Part shown: positions 1 to 8,005 of the stretch, in pieces
How positions within the stretch are numbered: the first letter of the stretch is position 1
Layout: the number at the start of each line of letters is the position of its first letter
NCBI GenBank assembly: GCA_049288015.1
Contig: JBAQGX010000002.1
Span: 5,451 to 69,450, forward strand
Source of the DNA: JAKLIN01 sp049288015
Lineage (GTDB): Archaea; Nanobdellota; Nanobdellia; Pacearchaeales; GW2011-AR1
Length of the DNA: 64,000 nt
Direction: 5' to 3'
Made by a program: the position numbers and the translations under genes
Notes under the pieces: generated by a model
Told to the model about the DNA's origin: nothing
Seen by the model: the letters and a program-made list of their open reading frames with translations, nothing else
Database searches by the model: none

Positions 1-282
1 AGCAGACTAAAGCCAAAAATAAAGAAATTTTCTTGGATAAAAAGTATTCAAGAACATGATGGCTCAATTACAATAAATCTAAATGATTCAGAAAAGCATG
101 TAGCAGAAATAGTAAAAATCTCGGATAAAGAAAAAATTCCAATCGATTCAATTTCAATGCATGAACCAAGTCTGGAGGATGTATTTCTTCATTTCACAGG
201 TAAAACAATGCACGAGGAAGAAGCTGATCCAAAAGAGCGTATGCGTTTAAGACATAATGCATGGAGTGGGGCAAGAAGATAA
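1..282 (+). CDS. ABC transporter ATP-binding protein, C-terminal part (5' truncated)
   Basis: Frame 1 is open from the window edge to TAA at 280-282, so only the last 93 residues are seen. The ending SLEDVFLHFTGK is the typical C-terminal signature of DrrA/CcmA-type ATPases of ABC-2 exporters; Walker and signature motifs lie outside the window. The stop is one base before the start of an ABC-2 permease, so the two form an ATPase-permease operon that should energise export of a drug, lipid or polysaccharide. The substrate cannot be told from the sequence. Confidence 0.85.
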   Translation, partial: SRLKPKIKKFSWIKSIQEHDGSITINLNDSEKHVAEIVKISDKEKIPIDSISMHEPSLEDVFLHFTGKTMHEEEADPKERMRLRHNAWSGARR

Positions 283-283
283 A

Positions 284-1042
284 ATGTTAGAAGGAATTTC
301 AACACTTTGGATAAGAAGCCTGATACGTTTTACACGTTCAAAGAGCAGGCTAATTGGAAGCTTCGGACCTCCATTGCTTATTCTACTAATTGCCTTTGGA
401 TTGAACTCTGTAGTAAATATAGGAGGCACAGGTTATGTTGGGTTTCTTATTCCGGGGATTGTTGTCATGAGTGTATTATTTGCATCAGTAACTTCCGGTA
501 TTCAGATAATATGGGATAAACAATTTGGATTTCTTAAAGAAACTCTTGTGGCTCCAGTCTCAAGGCTCCAAATAATGCTCGGACAAACATTTGGAGGAGC
601 AACTACAGCTTGTATACAAGGAATGTTAATAATGGCCATAGGCTTGATTGTAGAATCTAGGATAACCACACTAACGTTAACCTTAACTGGATTTTTAATA
701 GCATTTTGTTTTATGATTCTAGTAGGTATAGCATTCACTGCCTTGGGAGTTGCAATTGCTTCAAGAATGGAAGATTTCAGCGGATTTGGACTCATAATGA
801 ACTTTGTAGTAATGCCTGTCTTTGCATTATCAGGTGCACTGTTTCCATTAACAACCCTTCCATCCTGGATGAAAGTAATTACATATATAGATCCATTAAC
901 ATATGGCGTACAGGGAGTAAGATATGGACTATCTGGAACATTTAATATAAATCCGCTATTAAGCTTTGTAATTCTAGCTGGATTCGCGATAGTTATGATC
1001 TTAATAGGTGCTTATTCTTTCAAGAAAATTAAGTTTAATTAA
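284..1042 (+). CDS. ABC-2 type transporter permease
   Basis: A 252-residue membrane protein with about six hydrophobic segments, typical of DrrB/ABC-2 permeases. Motifs include the N-terminal cytoplasmic LWIRSLIRFTRSK stretch before TM1 and the late PLTTLPSWMKVITYIDPLTYGVQGVR type sequence, which is the classic ABC-2 signature (here only key words quoted: LPSWMK, DPLTYGVQ). An in-frame ATG at 257 overlaps the upstream ATPase. ATG 284 is preferred because it starts 1 nt after the upstream stop and matches the family N-terminus. It pairs with the truncated ATPase before it; substrate unknown. Confidence 0.85.
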   Translation: MLEGISTLWIRSLIRFTRSKSRLIGSFGPPLLILLIAFGLNSVVNIGGTGYVGFLIPGIVVMSVLFASVTSGIQIIWDKQFGFLKETLVAPVSRLQIMLGQTFGGATTACIQGMLIMAIGLIVESRITTLTLTLTGFLIAFCFMILVGIAFTALGVAIASRMEDFSGFGLIMNFVVMPVFALSGALFPLTTLPSWMKVITYIDPLTYGVQGVRYGLSGTFNINPLLSFVILAGFAIVMILIGAYSFKKIKFN

Positions 1043-1049
1043 CAAGCTT

Positions 1050-1802
1050 CTAATCCTTAATCTCTTTTATTCCACCATATCCCTTTTCTTCAAGACGATC
1101 CACAAATTCTTTTCCTTCTTCCCTAACTATTTTTCCATCAATCATAACCAAAACTCTATCAGGACTAATATACTCAAGTATCCTCTTATAATGAGTTATA
1201 ACTAAGATATATTTATCTTTATTTGCAAAACTATTAATGCCCTTTGCAACAGTTCTTAGAGCATCAATATCAAGACCAGAATCGGTTTCATCTAAAATAG
1301 CAACTTTAGGATCAAGAATAAGCATTTGCAAGATCTCAGATTTCTTCTTTTCTCCGCCACTAAAGCCTTGATTCAAATATCTCTCAAAGAATTTTTCATC
1401 AATATTAAGCAACATTGCCTTTTCTTTTAGTAAATCATGAAACTGCAAAATTGATTTCTTATCTTTGTTAACAGAATTATAAGCAGTTCTCAAAAAGTTT
1501 GACAAGCTAACACCAGCTATTTCTTTGGGGTATTGAAAAGACAAAAATATTCCCCTCTTTGCTTTTTCATTTGGACTAAGATTTGTTATATCCTCTCCAT
1601 CAAGTAATATTTTACCTGAAGTTATTTTATATTTAGGATGCCCCATTAAAGCATAAGAAAGACTAGTCTTACCGCTCCCATTAGGCCCCATAAGAGCATA
1701 GACTTTTCCTCTTTCCAATTTCAAATTCAAACCCTTAATGATTTCTTTTTTCTTTCCATCATCATCTACTTCCACATGCAAGTCTCTTACTTCTAAAGTC
1801 AT
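1050..1802 (-). CDS. sufC: Fe-S cluster assembly ATPase SufC
   Basis: 250 residues, a full-length SufC, the soluble ABC ATPase that drives the SufB scaffold. Walker A GPNGSGKT is at residues 39-46; the signature FSGGEKKK and Walker B/D-loop LDETDSGLDIDAL follow, the last being the SufC-specific form (usually LDEIDSGLD). Its start overlaps the stop of the IscU-like gene by 4 nt, giving the operon order sufB, iscU-like, sufC. No sufD and no cysteine desulfurase gene is seen nearby, so SufB probably works with SufC alone or with a partner encoded elsewhere. Confidence 0.95.
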   Translation of the reverse strand: MTLEVRDLHVEVDDDGKKKEIIKGLNLKLERGKVYALMGPNGSGKTSLSYALMGHPKYKITSGKILLDGEDITNLSPNEKAKRGIFLSFQYPKEIAGVSLSNFLRTAYNSVNKDKKSILQFHDLLKEKAMLLNIDEKFFERYLNQGFSGGEKKKSEILQMLILDPKVAILDETDSGLDIDALRTVAKGINSFANKDKYILVITHYKRILEYISPDRVLVMIDGKIVREEGKEFVDRLEEKGYGGIKEIKD

Positions 1803-2155
1803 TTTAACTTTTTGAGAGCTTCTAGTGGAAAAAGCTCACACCCTACTCTTGTAGAGATTATATTTGTGCCAAGAAACAGATCAACATCCTTCTTACTTAA
1901 TTTCCTTATCTCCTCTATAGTCATTCCTATTATATTCTCAGCTAATACTTCTGCTGCAATAGTACTAACAAAACAAAGTTTACCATGAAATTTAGCATCC
2001 AGAATCTTATTATTTTGCATTTTTACCTCAAAAGTTATTTCATCATCACATGATGGATTAACATGACTAACTTCTTGAGTCTTGTCTGCAAGAACTCCAA
2101 AATTTTCCTTTTTCGAATAGAGTTCAATTATTTTGTCTTTGTATAATTCATCCAT
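1799..2155 (-). CDS. IscU/SufU-like Fe-S scaffold protein
   Basis: 118 residues with the three-cysteine pattern of IscU/SufU scaffolds: NPSCDD (canonical NPxCGD), KLCFVSTIAAE (canonical GCxISxAS) and RVGCELFPLEAL (canonical RxxCAxL). These cysteines receive persulfide sulfur and build the nascent cluster in IscU proteins. The Gly after the first Cys is replaced by Asp, a departure from the family. It lies one base downstream of sufB and overlaps sufC by 4 nt, so it is co-transcribed with both. An IscU-type scaffold embedded in a SufBC operon points to a minimal Fe-S assembly set. The family call is firm; the division of labour with SufB is inference. Confidence 0.85.
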   Translation of the reverse strand: MDELYKDKIIELYSKKENFGVLADKTQEVSHVNPSCDDEITFEVKMQNNKILDAKFHGKLCFVSTIAAEVLAENIIGMTIEEIRKLSKKDVDLFLGTNIISTRVGCELFPLEALKKLK

Positions 2156-2156
2156 T

Positions 2157-3563
2157 TTAACAAACAGAATTCTCCACTTCCAGGTCTATAAGCCTATTTA
2201 ATTCAATTGCATATTCTAGCGGAAGTTCCCTCACAACCGGTTCTATAAATCCAGCAACAATCATCTTAGTTGCTTCTTCTTCACTTAACCCTCTGGACAT
2301 CAGATAGAACAACTGATCTTCTCCTATTTTCCCAACTGTAGCTTCATGAGAAACTTCAACATTATTCTCTCCTACTTCCATACTAGGAAACGTCTTAGCC
2401 TTGCTTTCATTATCCAGCATCAATCCATCGCATCTTACGCTTGCCTTAGAATTAACACATCCTTTACTTATCTTGACCAATCCCCTATATGAAGTAACTC
2501 CTCCATTTTTGCTTATGCTCTTGCTAATAACATTACATCTTGTATTTGAAGCAAGGTGATATACTTTACATCCAGTATCTTGATTTTGACCTCTGCTTCC
2601 AAATGCAATTCCTATATAATCTGTTTTGGCATTTTCTCCAACAAGGACGCTACATGGATATAACATTGTTACTTTACTTCCCATATTACCATTAACCCAT
2701 TCCATTATTGAATTTTCATGAACAATTGCTCTTTTTGTATTAAGATTATAAGTGTTCTTACTCCAATTTTCGATGCTTGAATATCTCACTCTTGCTCCCT
2801 TCAAAACATGAATTTCGACACATCCCGCATGAAGCGAATTTTCATCATATTTAGGCGCAGAACATCCTTCAATATAATGAACTTCAGAATCCTCATCTGC
2901 TATAATCAAAGTGTGTTCAAACTGTCCTCCTTTTTTTGCATTCATTCTGAAATATGCTTGAAGAGGCATTTCAACTTTAACTCCCTTTGGAACATAAATA
3001 AAAGTACCCCCACTCCAAACAGCAGAATGCAAAGCCGTAAACTTATGTAATGAAGGAGAAATACATTCGGTCATGAAATATCTCTGAACCATATCTGGAA
3101 ACTTCTTTACAGCTTCGTCCATATCAAGAAAAATTACCCCTTTATCTTCAAGACTTTTCTTTAAATTATGGTATATAACTTCAGATTCATACTGAGCTCC
3201 AACACCTGCAAGTAATTTCTTCTCAGCTTCTGGAATTCCCAACTTTTCAAAGGTTCTCTTTATATCTTGAGGAACATCATCCCAACTGTTAGAATTTTTA
3301 CTAGCATTGGGCTTTAAATAAAAATAGATCTCATCTAAATTCAAGTCAGACAGATCTGGACCCCAATTTGGAATCGGTTTTTTATTAAAGATTTCAAAAC
3401 CCTTAAGCCTCTTTTGGAGCATCCAATCTGGCTCGTTCTTATCTTTAGATATTTGTCTTACAACTTCTTCACTCAGTCCAGGAGAAGTCCTAAATTTGAT
3501 ATCTTCTTTATTATAATGATCAAACAATTCTCTATTTATTTCAAAATTTTGCTCTTGTTCCAT
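2157..3563 (-). CDS. sufB: Fe-S cluster assembly scaffold SufB
   Basis: 468 residues, normal for SufB. Characteristic stretches include WSGGTFIYVPKGVKVEMPLQ near the middle, the EGCSAPKY and ENWSKNTYNLNTKRA motifs of the beta-helix core, and the C-terminal SRGLSEEEATKMIVAGFIEP segment. An open frame continues upstream to 3710 through a non-ATG start, but ATG 3563 is chosen because the SufB N-terminus begins with MEQEQ there and a TATA-like TTAAAAATAT lies about 25 bases upstream, which fits leaderless initiation. A 14-bp palindrome sits between that TATA element and the ATG. First gene of the suf operon. Confidence 0.95.
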   Translation of the reverse strand: MEQEQNFEINRELFDHYNKEDIKFRTSPGLSEEVVRQISKDKNEPDWMLQKRLKGFEIFNKKPIPNWGPDLSDLNLDEIYFYLKPNASKNSNSWDDVPQDIKRTFEKLGIPEAEKKLLAGVGAQYESEVIYHNLKKSLEDKGVIFLDMDEAVKKFPDMVQRYFMTECISPSLHKFTALHSAVWSGGTFIYVPKGVKVEMPLQAYFRMNAKKGGQFEHTLIIADEDSEVHYIEGCSAPKYDENSLHAGCVEIHVLKGARVRYSSIENWSKNTYNLNTKRAIVHENSIMEWVNGNMGSKVTMLYPCSVLVGENAKTDYIGIAFGSRGQNQDTGCKVYHLASNTRCNVISKSISKNGGVTSYRGLVKISKGCVNSKASVRCDGLMLDNESKAKTFPSMEVGENNVEVSHEATVGKIGEDQLFYLMSRGLSEEEATKMIVAGFIEPVVRELPLEYAIELNRLIDLEVENSVC

Positions 3564-3567
3564 AAAA

Positions 3568-3581
3568 TTAACTATAGTTAA
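3568..3581 (-). promoter_or_regulatory. 14-bp palindromic operator candidate before sufB
   Basis: TTAACTATAGTTAA is a perfect inverted repeat 4 bases upstream of the sufB ATG and directly downstream of its TATA-like element. That is the classic site for an archaeal repressor that blocks polymerase recruitment. Near-identical copies stand at the same place before the DUF1858, SOD, LUD and NAC genes; the shared consensus in gene direction is TTAACTATTGTTAA. The divergent HTH gene at 3641 is the likely binder (inference). Confidence 0.6.
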
Positions 3582-3640
3582 TATTTTTAAGTGTTGTGGT
3601 CTGTAAAAAGCCTTAAATATGAACAAAGATTCAAAACAAA

Positions 3641-4009
3641 ATGAATAAAACAATGCCCCAAGAAATGGAAGTGTGGTATCTGATACCTGCACTGAGAAGA
3701 GAACTTGCAAAGATATTTATCAATGAATATAATTTAAAACAAAAAGAAGTTGCAGAATATCTTGGAATGACAGAGGCAGCAATTTCACAATATTTAAAAT
3801 CAAAAAGGGGAAATGAGATAAAATTTTCAAAAGACGCAATGTCTGAGATAAAAAAATCTGCAAAAGAGATAATTGACAAAAAAGGAGATTCAATGAAAGA
3901 AATTTACAATTTATGCATGTCTCTGAGAAAATCAAAAGCAATGTGCGATTTCCATAGGAATCATGACAAAAAAATCTCAAAAAACTGCGATGTTTGCCTT
4001 AGAAATTAA
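3641..4009 (+). CDS. XRE-type HTH transcriptional regulator with Cys-containing tail (COG2522-like)
   Basis: 122 residues. The N-terminus MEVWYLIPALRRELAK followed by the helix-turn-helix KEVAEYLGMTEAAISQYLKSKRG is the hallmark of the archaeal COG2522 regulator family. A helical linker follows, and the C-terminus carries three cysteines in C-(x)n-C-x2-C spacing with nearby His residues (residues about 105-120), a plausible Fe-S or metal site. It is divergent from sufB across a 77-base gap, and a TATA-like CTTAAATAT lies about 25 bases before its ATG. The position suggests it controls suf expression. The start could also be the ATG at 3653. DNA binding is well supported; metal sensing is inference. 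Confidence 0.8.
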   Translation: MNKTMPQEMEVWYLIPALRRELAKIFINEYNLKQKEVAEYLGMTEAAISQYLKSKRGNEIKFSKDAMSEIKKSAKEIIDKKGDSMKEIYNLCMSLRKSKAMCDFHRNHDKKISKNCDVCLRN

Positions 4010-4287
4010 TCATCTAACTTTTTCTTTTCTAGAATTAATTCATTATTTTTAGTATCTCTTATACAAAACTTTTCTATAACGGCATTAACATCATCTAGCA
4101 TCATATTTATAGTATCATCATCCATACCATGAACTCTGGCACCCATTTCCAAAGTATCTGCTCCAGAAAAACTACACCCTACACAATGTAAACCATAACC
4201 CATTAACACTAAAGCAACCTCGGGATACCTTGCAATTATATCTATCAAGAACATTTCTTTAGTAACAAACTTCCGTTTCTTTTCCAT
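4006..4287 (-). CDS. DUF1858 domain protein
   Basis: 93 residues matching the DUF1858 fold: FLIDIIARYPEVALVLMGYGLHCVGC, a central Cys-Val-Gly-Cys pair, then a helix ending in NAVIEK. DUF1858 proteins are small, often occur beside hybrid-cluster or redox proteins, and the two cysteines suggest a redox or metal role; no reaction is established. The gene converges on the HTH regulator with a 4-nt overlap of their ends. It has its own copy of the palindromic element found before sufB, so it is probably co-regulated with Fe-S assembly (inference). Confidence 0.85.
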   Translation of the reverse strand: MEKKRKFVTKEMFLIDIIARYPEVALVLMGYGLHCVGCSFSGADTLEMGARVHGMDDDTINMMLDDVNAVIEKFCIRDTKNNELILEKKKLDD

Positions 4288-4297
4288 ATCAAATAAG

Positions 4298-4310
4298 TTA
4301 ACAATAGTTA
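4298..4310 (-). promoter_or_regulatory. Operator-like palindrome before the DUF1858 gene
   Basis: In gene direction the 14 bases at 4311-4298 read ATAACTATTGTTAA, one mismatch from the consensus TTAACTATTGTTAA. It lies 10 bases before the ATG and abuts the AT-rich TATA-like element at about 4308-4320, the same geometry as at sufB. Confidence 0.5.
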
Positions 4311-4373
4311 TTTAATAAAATAACATTTTTATATATTTAAAAGTTTTACCTATCATAAAGAAAAAGGTGCAAA

Positions 4374-5078
4374 ATGAATATTATCATAACAAAGAATAAA
4401 AAAGAAGCTGTTGAGAAAACAGCGGAAATTATATCTGAATTAATTAATAAAAAACCGAATGCTATTTTACAGCTTGCAACAGGGTTAACAATGGTTCCTC
4501 TTTATTCTGAACTAGTCAAATTATATAAAAAAGGTAAAATAGATTTTTCAAAAGTTAGCACATTTAACTTAGACGAATACGCAGGATTGAACTTTAATGA
4601 TAAAGAAAGTTATCATTACTATATGAATAAATATTTGTTTGATAAAGTGAATATACAAAAATGTAACACCCATTTTCCATCATCAAATAAAAAAGATTAT
4701 GAAGATGAAATGAATAAAAAGGGAGGGGTTGATCTTACAATCTTAGGAATTGGGGTAAATGGGCATATAGCATTTAATGAACCAGGATCATCTTTCAATA
4801 GTACAACAAGAGAAGTTAAATTATCAGAAACAACATTAGAAGCAAATTCAAAGCTTTTTCCAACAATAAAGAAGGTTCCAAGAGAAGCTTATACTGTAGG
4901 ATTAAAAACAATAATGAAATCAAAAAAAATAGTTTTACTTGCATTTGGGTCAAAAAAATCAGAGGCTATTACAAAGTCACTAAAGGGGCCTATAACAAGG
5001 AAAGTTCCTGCATCAGTATTAAGAGAACATAAAAACGCGACTTTTATAATTGATAAGAACGCTTCTAAAGGATTATAA
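4374..5078 (+). CDS. nagB: Glucosamine-6-phosphate deaminase NagB
   Basis: 234 residues, slightly short for NagB, which converts glucosamine-6-phosphate to fructose-6-phosphate and ammonia. The sugar-isomerase fold signatures are present: NLDEYAGL at 65-72 with the catalytic Asp, SYHYYM at 79-84, and GIGVNGHIAFNEPGSSF around 125-141 carrying the His/Glu pair. A GGTG Shine-Dalgarno-like sequence precedes the ATG. It is followed on the same strand by a PIG-L deacetylase and a glycosyltransferase, so amino-sugar turnover is a common theme. It may serve catabolism or, in reverse, amino-sugar supply. Confidence 0.9.
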   Translation: MNIIITKNKKEAVEKTAEIISELINKKPNAILQLATGLTMVPLYSELVKLYKKGKIDFSKVSTFNLDEYAGLNFNDKESYHYYMNKYLFDKVNIQKCNTHFPSSNKKDYEDEMNKKGGVDLTILGIGVNGHIAFNEPGSSFNSTTREVKLSETTLEANSKLFPTIKKVPREAYTVGLKTIMKSKKIVLLAFGSKKSEAITKSLKGPITRKVPASVLREHKNATFIIDKNASKGL

Positions 5079-5112
5079 TAAACCTTAAATAGGAAATTTC
5101 AGGAAGATAGAT

Positions 5113-5709
5113 ATGGAAAAGAGCGAAGCACTGATTGTCGTTGCACATCCGGACGATGAAACAATATGGATGGGTGGCATGATTTTAAGAAACAAGAACT
5201 GGAAATGGACAATCTTATCTTTGTGCAGGGCAAACGACCTAGATAGGAGACCAAAGTTCGAGAAAGTATGCAAGCTATATAATGCATCTGGATTAATTTG
5301 TGATTTGGATGATGAAAAGTTAGGACCTATTGAAATTAGTGAAATCACAGAATTAATAAAAAAAATGTTACCCAAGAGAAATTATGATCTTATTTTTACC
5401 CATGGACAAAACGGAGAATATGGACACATAAGGCATATTGAAACTCACGATGCAGTAAATAAAATGATAGATAAAAAGCAATTAAATGCAGATAAAGTCT
5501 ATTTTTTTAATTACGAAAAAGGTGAAAATGTTCCATCACCTGACTTAAGAGTCCCAAAACCAATTAAAAGATCTGACCGAATTCTAAACTTAAATAATAA
5601 AGAAATGGAATTAAAGAGAAAAATTATAAGAAGCATATATGGATATCCTGATGAAAAAGGGTTTGAATTGTTAAGTTGCAATAAAATTGAAAGCTTTACA
5701 TTAAGATGA
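5113..5709 (+). CDS. PIG-L family deacetylase (LmbE-like)
   Basis: 198 residues with the zinc-binding AHPDDE motif at 11-16 and the second metal/catalytic element GHIRH at 104-108, both diagnostic of PIG-L/LmbE N-acetylglucosaminyl deacetylases. These remove acetyl from GlcNAc-type sugars or sugar conjugates. Its last four bases overlap the start of the GT4 gene, implying coupled translation and a shared pathway. With nagB just upstream, the substrate is probably a GlcNAc-containing compound (inference). The pairing recalls bacillithiol and mycothiol GT4-deacetylase pairs, but the other genes of those pathways are not seen. Confidence 0.88.
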   Translation: MEKSEALIVVAHPDDETIWMGGMILRNKNWKWTILSLCRANDLDRRPKFEKVCKLYNASGLICDLDDEKLGPIEISEITELIKKMLPKRNYDLIFTHGQNGEYGHIRHIETHDAVNKMIDKKQLNADKVYFFNYEKGENVPSPDLRVPKPIKRSDRILNLNNKEMELKRKIIRSIYGYPDEKGFELLSCNKIESFTLR

Positions 5710-6854
5710 AAATTTTAGTTTTATATCCATATCCCTTAGATCAAAGTGGATTAAGTATACAGGGACACGACCTTGTCAAAGGGCTTAAAGAGTTAGGAGT
5801 AGAAGTAATGCCTTGTGATAGAGATAACAATCTTCAAAAATTATACGCTTATAAAACTTTTAACCCAGATGTTGTAATAGGAGTTGGTTTTTGGGGGGAA
5901 ACACCTGAAGTTATAATTAGCCCAATGAATCACGGATTAAAACCAGTACCTTGGTTTAATGCAGATGGATGGGTTGCAAATTATCACAGTATACTAAATA
6001 GTCTTCCATTAATTGTAGCAAATAGTAATTGGGTGAGAGACACTTACATGAGAGATGGCGTAAGGGGAGATAATATTCATGTTTGCCATATTGGCTATGA
6101 TCCAAAGATTTTTTATCCAGTTCCAGAAAATAATGAAAACAGAAAAAAACTTAGGCAGATGCTAGGAATAGGAGATGATGAAATGATGATCCTTACTGCA
6201 GGAGGAGATGTAACAAGCAAAGGAGCTCAAGAAATGTTAAAAGCAATCGCAAAAATAAAAGATAAATTTCCGAATTGGAAATATGTCCTAAAAGTCAATG
6301 ATGGTTTCTCTTCAGAAGATCACGGGAGAGAAGAAGATAAGATCATAGATGAACTTGGATTAGAAAAACATAGAATAATTTATCTCAATGGAGATTATTC
6401 ATCTGAATTCATGGCGGACTTAATAAGAGCTTGTGACATTTATGCGGCCCCTTCTAGAATTGAAGGATTTGGTATGATTCAAGTTGAAGCTATGGCCTGT
6501 GGAAAGCCAGTAATATCAATAAATGTTGGAGGTCCAAAAGATACAGTTGTACATGGAAAAACGGGATTTCTCGCAGAACCAGAAAAGGAGATTAAATTAG
6601 GAAGTGAATGGGCCTATGATTGGATGGGTTTTGAAGAAAATCATAAAATAATTTTTGATAAGCCAAAAACTTTTGCATACCGTGCAAACGTGGACCAACT
6701 TGCAGAATACACCTTAAAATTATTAACGGACAATAAATTAAGAGAAGAAATGGGAAAGAACGCAGCAGAACACACTTTAAACAATTTCCATTACAAATTG
6801 ACTTCACAAAGAATGTTAGACTTGATTAACAAGTATGTGCTAAATAAAAACTAA
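5706..6854 (+). CDS. Glycosyltransferase family 4
   Basis: 382 residues with two Rossmann domains (GT-B). The C-terminal half has the GT4 donor-binding motif E253-GFGMIQV-E261 followed by AMACGKPVI, and the linker AGGDVTSKGAQEML with the donor-phosphate binding region. It should transfer a nucleotide-activated sugar in the cytoplasm. It overlaps the PIG-L gene by 4 nt and converges on the GH130 gene. Donor and acceptor cannot be told from sequence; association with the deacetylase suggests an amino-sugar product. Confidence 0.88.
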   Translation: MKILVLYPYPLDQSGLSIQGHDLVKGLKELGVEVMPCDRDNNLQKLYAYKTFNPDVVIGVGFWGETPEVIISPMNHGLKPVPWFNADGWVANYHSILNSLPLIVANSNWVRDTYMRDGVRGDNIHVCHIGYDPKIFYPVPENNENRKKLRQMLGIGDDEMMILTAGGDVTSKGAQEMLKAIAKIKDKFPNWKYVLKVNDGFSSEDHGREEDKIIDELGLEKHRIIYLNGDYSSEFMADLIRACDIYAAPSRIEGFGMIQVEAMACGKPVISINVGGPKDTVVHGKTGFLAEPEKEIKLGSEWAYDWMGFEENHKIIFDKPKTFAYRANVDQLAEYTLKLLTDNKLREEMGKNAAEHTLNNFHYKLTSQRMLDLINKYVLNKN

Positions 6855-7975
6855 ACCTTTTCAAGAGAATCCAAAATATCTTGCAATGAAATTTTCTTCA
6901 CACTAACTACAGTATCTGCTCCCCCTGAAAAAACAAGTAGCTTATCTTTATCAGTAATATCTTGGATTAATCCCGTAGGAAACAAGACATCATTAACAAA
7001 ACCTTCCTTCTCGTATTTCTTTGTTGGAGCCAATATAGGCGCAGGAGCCTTTGCAATAAGCTTTCGTGGATTTTTTAAATCAAAAAGAGCCGCTCCAATT
7101 TCATAACTAAAAGGAACATGATCTTGATTAAATCTCTTCCTAAACGGACGGGTCCTATAATTTATAACACCATGGTAAAGTAAAAGCCAACCATTTTCTG
7201 TTTTTATAGGGGGAGGACCTGCACCAACTCGTTCATAATCCCATTTACCTTTTCTAGACAATCTAAGAGGTTTATTCCTTCCCCATCCAACTAGATCCTT
7301 TGAAACTGAGATCCAAATGTGGGGAGGAGTAAATTCAAATCCTCCTTCTGGACGATTAAAAATATAATAATAATCTTTAATTTTTTCTGGAAAAAGAACA
7401 ACATCCTTATTTTGTTCTGAAAATATTGTTCCAATTCTATCCCATTTAACGCAGTCTTTCGATGTAGCAAGAGAAGTAGAAATATTTCCTTGCCTTGAAA
7501 GAGAAACATATGTCATAGCATACTTATCATTAATCTTTGCGATTCTTGGATCCTCAACCCCCAACTCTCCGTTTGTAGTCAACCCTGTAAAAGAAGGCTT
7601 TTTATCAATAGACTTGACTTTAAAACCAGTCTTATCAAGAATAACTTTTCTAAAATGAGAAATAAACATTAGTCTCTTTGTTTCATCCTTAAAAACAATA
7701 TCACTATCTGATTTCGATTGCACTTCTTCTTTCTTAAATTTATCAAAATGTATCTTACATGTCTTTTCACCAACACAACGAGGAACATAATAGTGCTCCT
7801 TATCTTCACTAGCTTCTGCTTTCAATTTTTCAGCAACACGAACATACAAAACAATATTACCATTTGGAAGTCTCGCAGCAGCAGGATTAAAAGTTCCTAT
7901 AACTGAAAATTTACTTGAAGTAGGCTTTATATCACTGGGACTAATAAGAAGAGCCTCTTTTTTCACCGGAATCAT
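6851..7975 (-). CDS. GH130-family glycoside phosphorylase/hydrolase
   Basis: 374 residues of five-bladed beta-propeller type. GH130-like signatures include NPAAARLPNGNIVLYVRV near the N-terminus, GVEDPRIAKIND, the RPEGGFEFTPPHIWIS stretch, and ERVGAGPPPIKTENGWLLLYHGV around residues 240-262. GH130 enzymes are mostly beta-mannoside phosphorylases, with some hydrolases. The gene is on the same strand as the (alpha/alpha)6 glycosidase and the GT4 fusion downstream of their start, and converges with the GT4 gene (4-nt overlap). The set looks like a storage or extracellular oligosaccharide module; mannose chemistry is inferred from the family. Confidence 0.8.
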   Translation of the reverse strand: MIPVKKEALLISPSDIKPTSSKFSVIGTFNPAAARLPNGNIVLYVRVAEKLKAEASEDKEHYYVPRCVGEKTCKIHFDKFKKEEVQSKSDSDIVFKDETKRLMFISHFRKVILDKTGFKVKSIDKKPSFTGLTTNGELGVEDPRIAKINDKYAMTYVSLSRQGNISTSLATSKDCVKWDRIGTIFSEQNKDVVLFPEKIKDYYYIFNRPEGGFEFTPPHIWISVSKDLVGWGRNKPLRLSRKGKWDYERVGAGPPPIKTENGWLLLYHGVINYRTRPFRKRFNQDHVPFSYEIGAALFDLKNPRKLIAKAPAPILAPTKKYEKEGFVNDVLFPTGLIQDITDKDKLLVFSGGADTVVSVKKISLQDILDSLEKV

Positions 7976-8005
7976 TTTATATTAATCTTAATATTACTTA
8001 AAAAT

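Noticed and set aside
3564..3710. 49-residue N-terminal extension of SufB
   Set aside because: Non-ATG start, no family match, and the extension would run through the promoter and palindrome.
5113..6854. A bacillithiol-like pathway
   Set aside because: Only a GT4 and a PIG-L are present; no BshC-like ligase or cysteine step is seen, so the idea is kept only as a weak finding.
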